Shown: positions 61,449-64,000 of the stretch, piece after piece
Layout: every line of letters begins with the position of its first letter
Numbering within the stretch: position 1 is the first letter of the stretch
Assembly: GCA_945952065.1 (NCBI GenBank)
Contig: CAMFGY010000016.1
Span: 31,274 to 95,273, forward strand
Source: an uncultured Burkholderiales bacterium
GTDB taxonomy: Bacteria > Pseudomonadota > Gammaproteobacteria > Burkholderiales > Burkholderiaceae_C
Reading direction: 5' to 3'
Length of the DNA stretch: 64,000 nucleotides
Notes under the pieces: model-generated
Seen by the model: only the letters and a program-made list of their open reading frames with translations
The model's database searches: none
Told to the model about the DNA's origin: nothing
Program-made: the position numbers and the translations under genes

Positions 61449-61475
61449 AGAAAAAAGCCCGCCAGTGGCGGGCTT
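61449..61475 (-). terminator. Intrinsic terminator of the ABC transporter operon
   Basis: AAGCCCGCC and GGCGGGCTT pair around a three-base loop; on the minus strand a run TTTTTTC follows, so it ends the GntR-ABC operon. It also lies 20 bp after the litR stop and could halt that transcript. Confidence 0.88.
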
Positions 61476-61512
61476 CTCGGTTCACAGGCTGGCAGCAGCC
61501 TGCGTGCTTGCT

Positions 61513-62406
61513 TCAGTGGACGCGACGGCGGTGCAGAATCAGCAGGCCGAAGCAGGCCGCCGCCAACACCAAGCCGCCGATGAAATGCGGCGAGGCCATG
61601 GTGGTCAAGGCTGCGCCAGCATCTTGCACAGACCAGCTGGCGAAACTGTTGAACATCTCCATCACGTCCGCCTTGACCGGCTCCCCGTCGCGCATGGCGT
61701 GGTGGGTGTCAAAGAGCGCCCGTGATGCACCGTCGAACTGGCGCTCCAACAGTTTCCAGACAATCGGGTTGTCATAGATTTTTTGCAGCACATTGCCGGC
61801 AATCACGATGACGGCGATCACCACCGGAACCCCCGCACGCTTGAGCCAGGCGGCCGCAGCCATCAGGATCAGGTAAACCGGGGCCAGCCAGAGCGAGAAC
61901 AGCACCGCGCCCAGGCAGACGCGCAGCAAACCAGCCGCCGTGGCGACGCCCAGCGTCCACCAAGACACCTCGGCCAATGCGCCCATGCCCAGCACCTTGA
62001 TCACCACGGCCACCGCCATCACCCAGCCCAGCAGCGCACCCAGGGCCAGGGCCAAGATCGACACAAACGCGGTGTGCATCAGCAGCGTGGCGCCGATGCT
62101 TTCGGTGTGAGAGCCCGGCAAAGAGAGCCAGAACTCGATGGAGCGATCTTGGTTGTCGCGTCTGGCCAAGCCGGGCAGCTGAAACGAAGTCACCAGCCAA
62201 GTGATGGCCCAGACGCCGAGCGTGGTCATGCCGACCACCGCGGCGGCCAGCAAGGTGGCGGGCAGCACGGTGCCGTCCATATCGATCTTGCCAAAGGGCA
62301 TGGCCAGCAAGAGCAAGGCGGGCGCGGCCAACATCACAATCAGCCAGCCTTTGTGGTGCTGCATCCATTCGCGTTGCAGCAGGGTCATGAATCGTGTGGA
62401 AGTCAT
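61513..62406 (-). CDS. ABC-2 type transporter permease
   Basis: A 297-residue inner-membrane protein with about six transmembrane helices (APALLLLAMPFG, ATLLAAAVVGMTTLGVWAIT, VPVVIAVIVIAGNVL, HFIGGLVLAAACFGLLIL). The soluble loop DRSIEFWLSLPGSHTESIGATL matches ABC-2 permeases of the YtrC/YtrD or bacitracin-export type. GAGGAG lies before the ATG. Together with the ATPase and a YtrA-type GntR regulator it probably answers a cell-wall stress; the cargo is unknown. Confidence 0.87.
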   Translation of the reverse strand: MTSTRFMTLLQREWMQHHKGWLIVMLAAPALLLLAMPFGKIDMDGTVLPATLLAAAVVGMTTLGVWAITWLVTSFQLPGLARRDNQDRSIEFWLSLPGSHTESIGATLLMHTAFVSILALALGALLGWVMAVAVVIKVLGMGALAEVSWWTLGVATAAGLLRVCLGAVLFSLWLAPVYLILMAAAAWLKRAGVPVVIAVIVIAGNVLQKIYDNPIVWKLLERQFDGASRALFDTHHAMRDGEPVKADVMEMFNSFASWSVQDAGAALTTMASPHFIGGLVLAAACFGLLILHRRRVH

Positions 62407-62423
62407 TGGGGTTCTCCTCGGCT

Positions 62424-63311
62424 TCAGGCTTGACGGCTTTGCAGCTCGGGCTTGCGGGTCAGGGCCATGAACAGGTCCACCAAGCTGGGGCGGAAACGCT
62501 GGCCCAGTTGCTGTACATGCTCAGGCGGCGCACCATCGAAGAGCGCCGCCGGGCGGCCCTGCAGTCGGTAGCGCAGCAGTGGATGGGCATCGGCCACCGC
62601 GTCGGCGGCGGAGGCGTCATGCGACAAGGCCATGAAGCGCGAGTCCATTTCCTCCAGGCTGATGTTCAGCACCAGGCGGCCCTCGTCCAGCATCATCACG
62701 TCGCTGAGCAGGGTTTCGATCTCTTCGACTTGGTGGGTCGAGATCACCACTGTGCGCTCGCCATCGCACCACTCGTCGATCAGCATTTCGTAAAAGCTCT
62801 TGCGAGACATCACGTCCAAGCCCAGGGTGGGCTCATCCAGAATCATCAACTGGGTGTCGATGGCGGCGATCAAGGCCAGATGCAGCTGCGTCACCATGCC
62901 TTTGGAGAGGTTCTTGACCTTGTCGCGCGGGCCCACGCTGGTGCGTTGCAGCAAGGTGCGCGCACGTTCCGCTGAGAATCGCGGCTGCAAGCCGCTCATC
63001 AAGGTGATCAGTTCATCCACCCGGGCCCAGCGCGGCAGCACCGCCACATCGGGGATGTAGCTGAGCGACTGCAGCAGCTCATTGCGCTGGCGGCGAGGGT
63101 CCAGGCCCAGCACCTTCAGTTCCCCCGTGCCCCCGATCAGGCCGACCATGGCCTTCATCAGCGAGGTCTTGCCGGCCCCGTTGTGGCCCAGCAAGCCAAT
63201 CACCCGCCCTTTGGGGATGTTGAAGCTGATGTTGTCCACAGCGGTCTTGCGGCCGGCCTGGGTGAGGCCGTAGTGCAGGCTGAAGTCGCGTGCTTCGATC
63301 AAGTGGCTCAT
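62424..63311 (-). CDS. ABC transporter ATP-binding protein (YtrB-like)
   Basis: A 295-residue ATPase. Walker A is GLLGHNGAGKTSLMKAM, the signature NLSKGMVTQLHLALI (LSKGM in place of LSGGQ, typical of the YtrB group), Walker B LMILDEPTLGLD, and the switch His is in VVISTHQVEEIE. The C-terminal 70 residues are a regulatory tail. Its start overlaps the GntR regulator stop by four bases and it precedes the permease by 17 bp. Confidence 0.93.
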   Translation of the reverse strand: MSHLIEARDFSLHYGLTQAGRKTAVDNISFNIPKGRVIGLLGHNGAGKTSLMKAMVGLIGGTGELKVLGLDPRRQRNELLQSLSYIPDVAVLPRWARVDELITLMSGLQPRFSAERARTLLQRTSVGPRDKVKNLSKGMVTQLHLALIAAIDTQLMILDEPTLGLDVMSRKSFYEMLIDEWCDGERTVVISTHQVEEIETLLSDVMMLDEGRLVLNISLEEMDSRFMALSHDASAADAVADAHPLLRYRLQGRPAALFDGAPPEHVQQLGQRFRPSLVDLFMALTRKPELQSRQA

Positions 63312-63658
63312 GTCGTCTCCCAGTTCAAGTCATTGGCGCTCAGCCCAAGGCGTCGCAGTTTTTCCCGCAACAGCGGCCATTCTTTTTGCAAAAAGGTTTC
63401 ACGCTCGCTCATGCGCAGCCGGGTTTTGGCGCCTTGCAGCACATACATGCCCAGACCACGGCGGCTTTCCACCAGGCCCATCTCCACCAAGCATTGCAGT
63501 GCACGCGTCACCGTCAATGGGTTGATCAGGTACTGGCTGGCCAGCGTGCGAACGGAAGGGAGGGCTTCGCCCTCGGGCGGGGAGCCATCGAGCAGCTGCA
63601 CGGCCAAGCGGTCGGCAAGCTGCTGATAGATCGGTGCGGTGTCGTTCCAGTTGTGCAT
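63308..63658 (-). CDS. GntR family regulator, YtrA subfamily
   Basis: A 116-residue short GntR protein with a winged helix (PIYQQLADRLAVQLLDGSPP, then LPSVRTLASQYLINPLTVTR, GLVESRRGLGMYV) and only a short C-terminal tail, as in YtrA. YtrA-type repressors control the ABC operon they belong to and respond to wall-active peptides in Gram-positives. The ATG at 63658 begins MHNWNDTAP. An imperfect inverted repeat (GTGTTGCT / AGCACAC, 63682-63701) upstream may be its operator. Confidence 0.9.
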   Translation of the reverse strand: MHNWNDTAPIYQQLADRLAVQLLDGSPPEGEALPSVRTLASQYLINPLTVTRALQCLVEMGLVESRRGLGMYVLQGAKTRLRMSERETFLQKEWPLLREKLRRLGLSANDLNWETT

Positions 63659-63681
63659 ATCAACCTGGGCCTGGGGCCTGT

Positions 63682-63701
63682 GTGTTGCTGATGTAGCACA
63701 C
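63682..63701. promoter_or_regulatory. Possible GntR operator
   Basis: GTGTTGCT and TAGCACAC form an imperfect inverted repeat 23 bp upstream of the YtrA-type gene, in the expected place for autorepression. Confidence 0.4.
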
Positions 63702-63709
63702 CATAACAA

Positions 63710-64000
63710 AGCCCCTGACCCCAGCCCATGCCCGCACGACAGTCTGCAGAAATCGGGGGATGAAGCGGCCGCGCGGGCCAGCGGTCGGTTGGCGAGCCCT
63801 GGACTTTTGCGTGACTGAATGGGGCGCCCAGCTCAGGGCGCGCCGTGTTTCAGTGCGGGAGATGGCATTCTTCCGCTGCTTGCTCCGACCCAGTGTCGGC
63901 CCAAGCGAGCTGCGGGCGTCAGCGTCGCGAAATGCGGCCATGGGTCTATTCTGTTGAAAAAGTCCCCACCTCGACTAGCTTCTAAGCCGTACAATTTGCG
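63710..64000. other. Gene-poor right end of the window
   Basis: The last 290 bp hold no gene that I can support. On the plus strand, CTATTCTGTTGAAAAAGTCC near 63946-63965 resembles terminal sequences seen at the ends of some insertion sequences, with no transposase visible. TACAAT at 63990-63995 could be the -10 box of a gene starting beyond the window. Confidence 0.3.

Noticed and set aside
63946..63965. Possible insertion-sequence end
   Set aside because: Resemblance is from memory, short, and no transposase or matching end is in the window.

Overview
The window is a 64 kb piece of a GC-rich chromosome whose gene content and gene order point to a beta-proteobacterium of the order Burkholderiales, probably in the Rubrivivax/Roseateles/Inhella neighbourhood. 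The pointers are purB next to a glutathione transferase, metX-metW, lptD-surA-rsmA, bamE divergent from fur, bamE-dapB-exbB-exbD ... leuS-lptE-holA, hpf-ptsN-hprK, thiL-pgpA-cinA and a DctS/DctR pair beside malic enzyme. No species name can be given from sequence alone. Most of the window is chromosomal core; no intact transposon, prophage, CRISPR array, rRNA or tRNA was seen.

Layout. 0-4.5 kb: the 5' end of purB, two glutathione transferases, a degenerate LuxR-type regulator and sppA. 4.5-6.8 kb: a methionine island with a SAM-II riboswitch followed by an intrinsic terminator, then metX, metW and a glyoxalase-fold gene. 6.8-15.5 kb: a periplasmic binding protein, an AstE-like hydrolase, a MORN-repeat protein coupled to a lipoprotein, a dienoyl-CoA isomerase-like crotonase, an alpha/beta hydrolase and an M20 peptidase. 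15.5-21.3 kb: amgK divergent from lptD-surA-rsmA. 21.4-22.7 kb: an AT-richer islet with a secreted RNase Sa/barnase-type toxin, its barstar inhibitor and the 3' remnant of another gene. 22.7-28 kb: maeB divergent from a DctS/DctR two-component system. 28-34 kb: M16 peptidase, GNAT, EamA/LysR pair, and a TetR/O-methyltransferase pair. 34-37 kb: thiL-pgpA-pncC-hydroxyacid dehydrogenase operon. 37-40 kb: a large orphan TPR-GAF histidine kinase. 40-48 kb: a minus-strand envelope/lysine/translation operon from bamE to holA, into which a caspase-like (C13) lipoprotein and a thioredoxin-like gene have been placed. 48-52 kb: fur, hprK, ptsN, hpf and corA with a structured leader. 52-61 kb: a light/photo-oxidative-stress cluster. 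61-64 kb: a YtrA-type GntR-ABC transporter operon and a gene-poor end.

The most interesting unit is 52.3-61.4 kb. A B12-binding MerR photoreceptor of the LitR/CarH family is transcribed divergently from a nine-gene minus-strand run: periplasmic glutathione peroxidase, FAD amine-oxidase-like protein, DUF1365, cyclopropane-fatty-acid synthase family protein, chalcone-isomerase-like protein, MFS transporter, DUF3833 lipoprotein, short-chain dehydrogenase and an NTF2-like protein. Their intergenic region carries two copies of a roughly 31 bp element, each with TTTGTC repeated at 11 bp, matching the direct-repeat operator architecture known for CarH. The DUF3833 gene is interrupted by an in-frame amber codon, and the FAD-protein gene has a GC-rich hairpin where its start should be. 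Together this looks like a light- or singlet-oxygen-induced membrane-lipid remodelling system.
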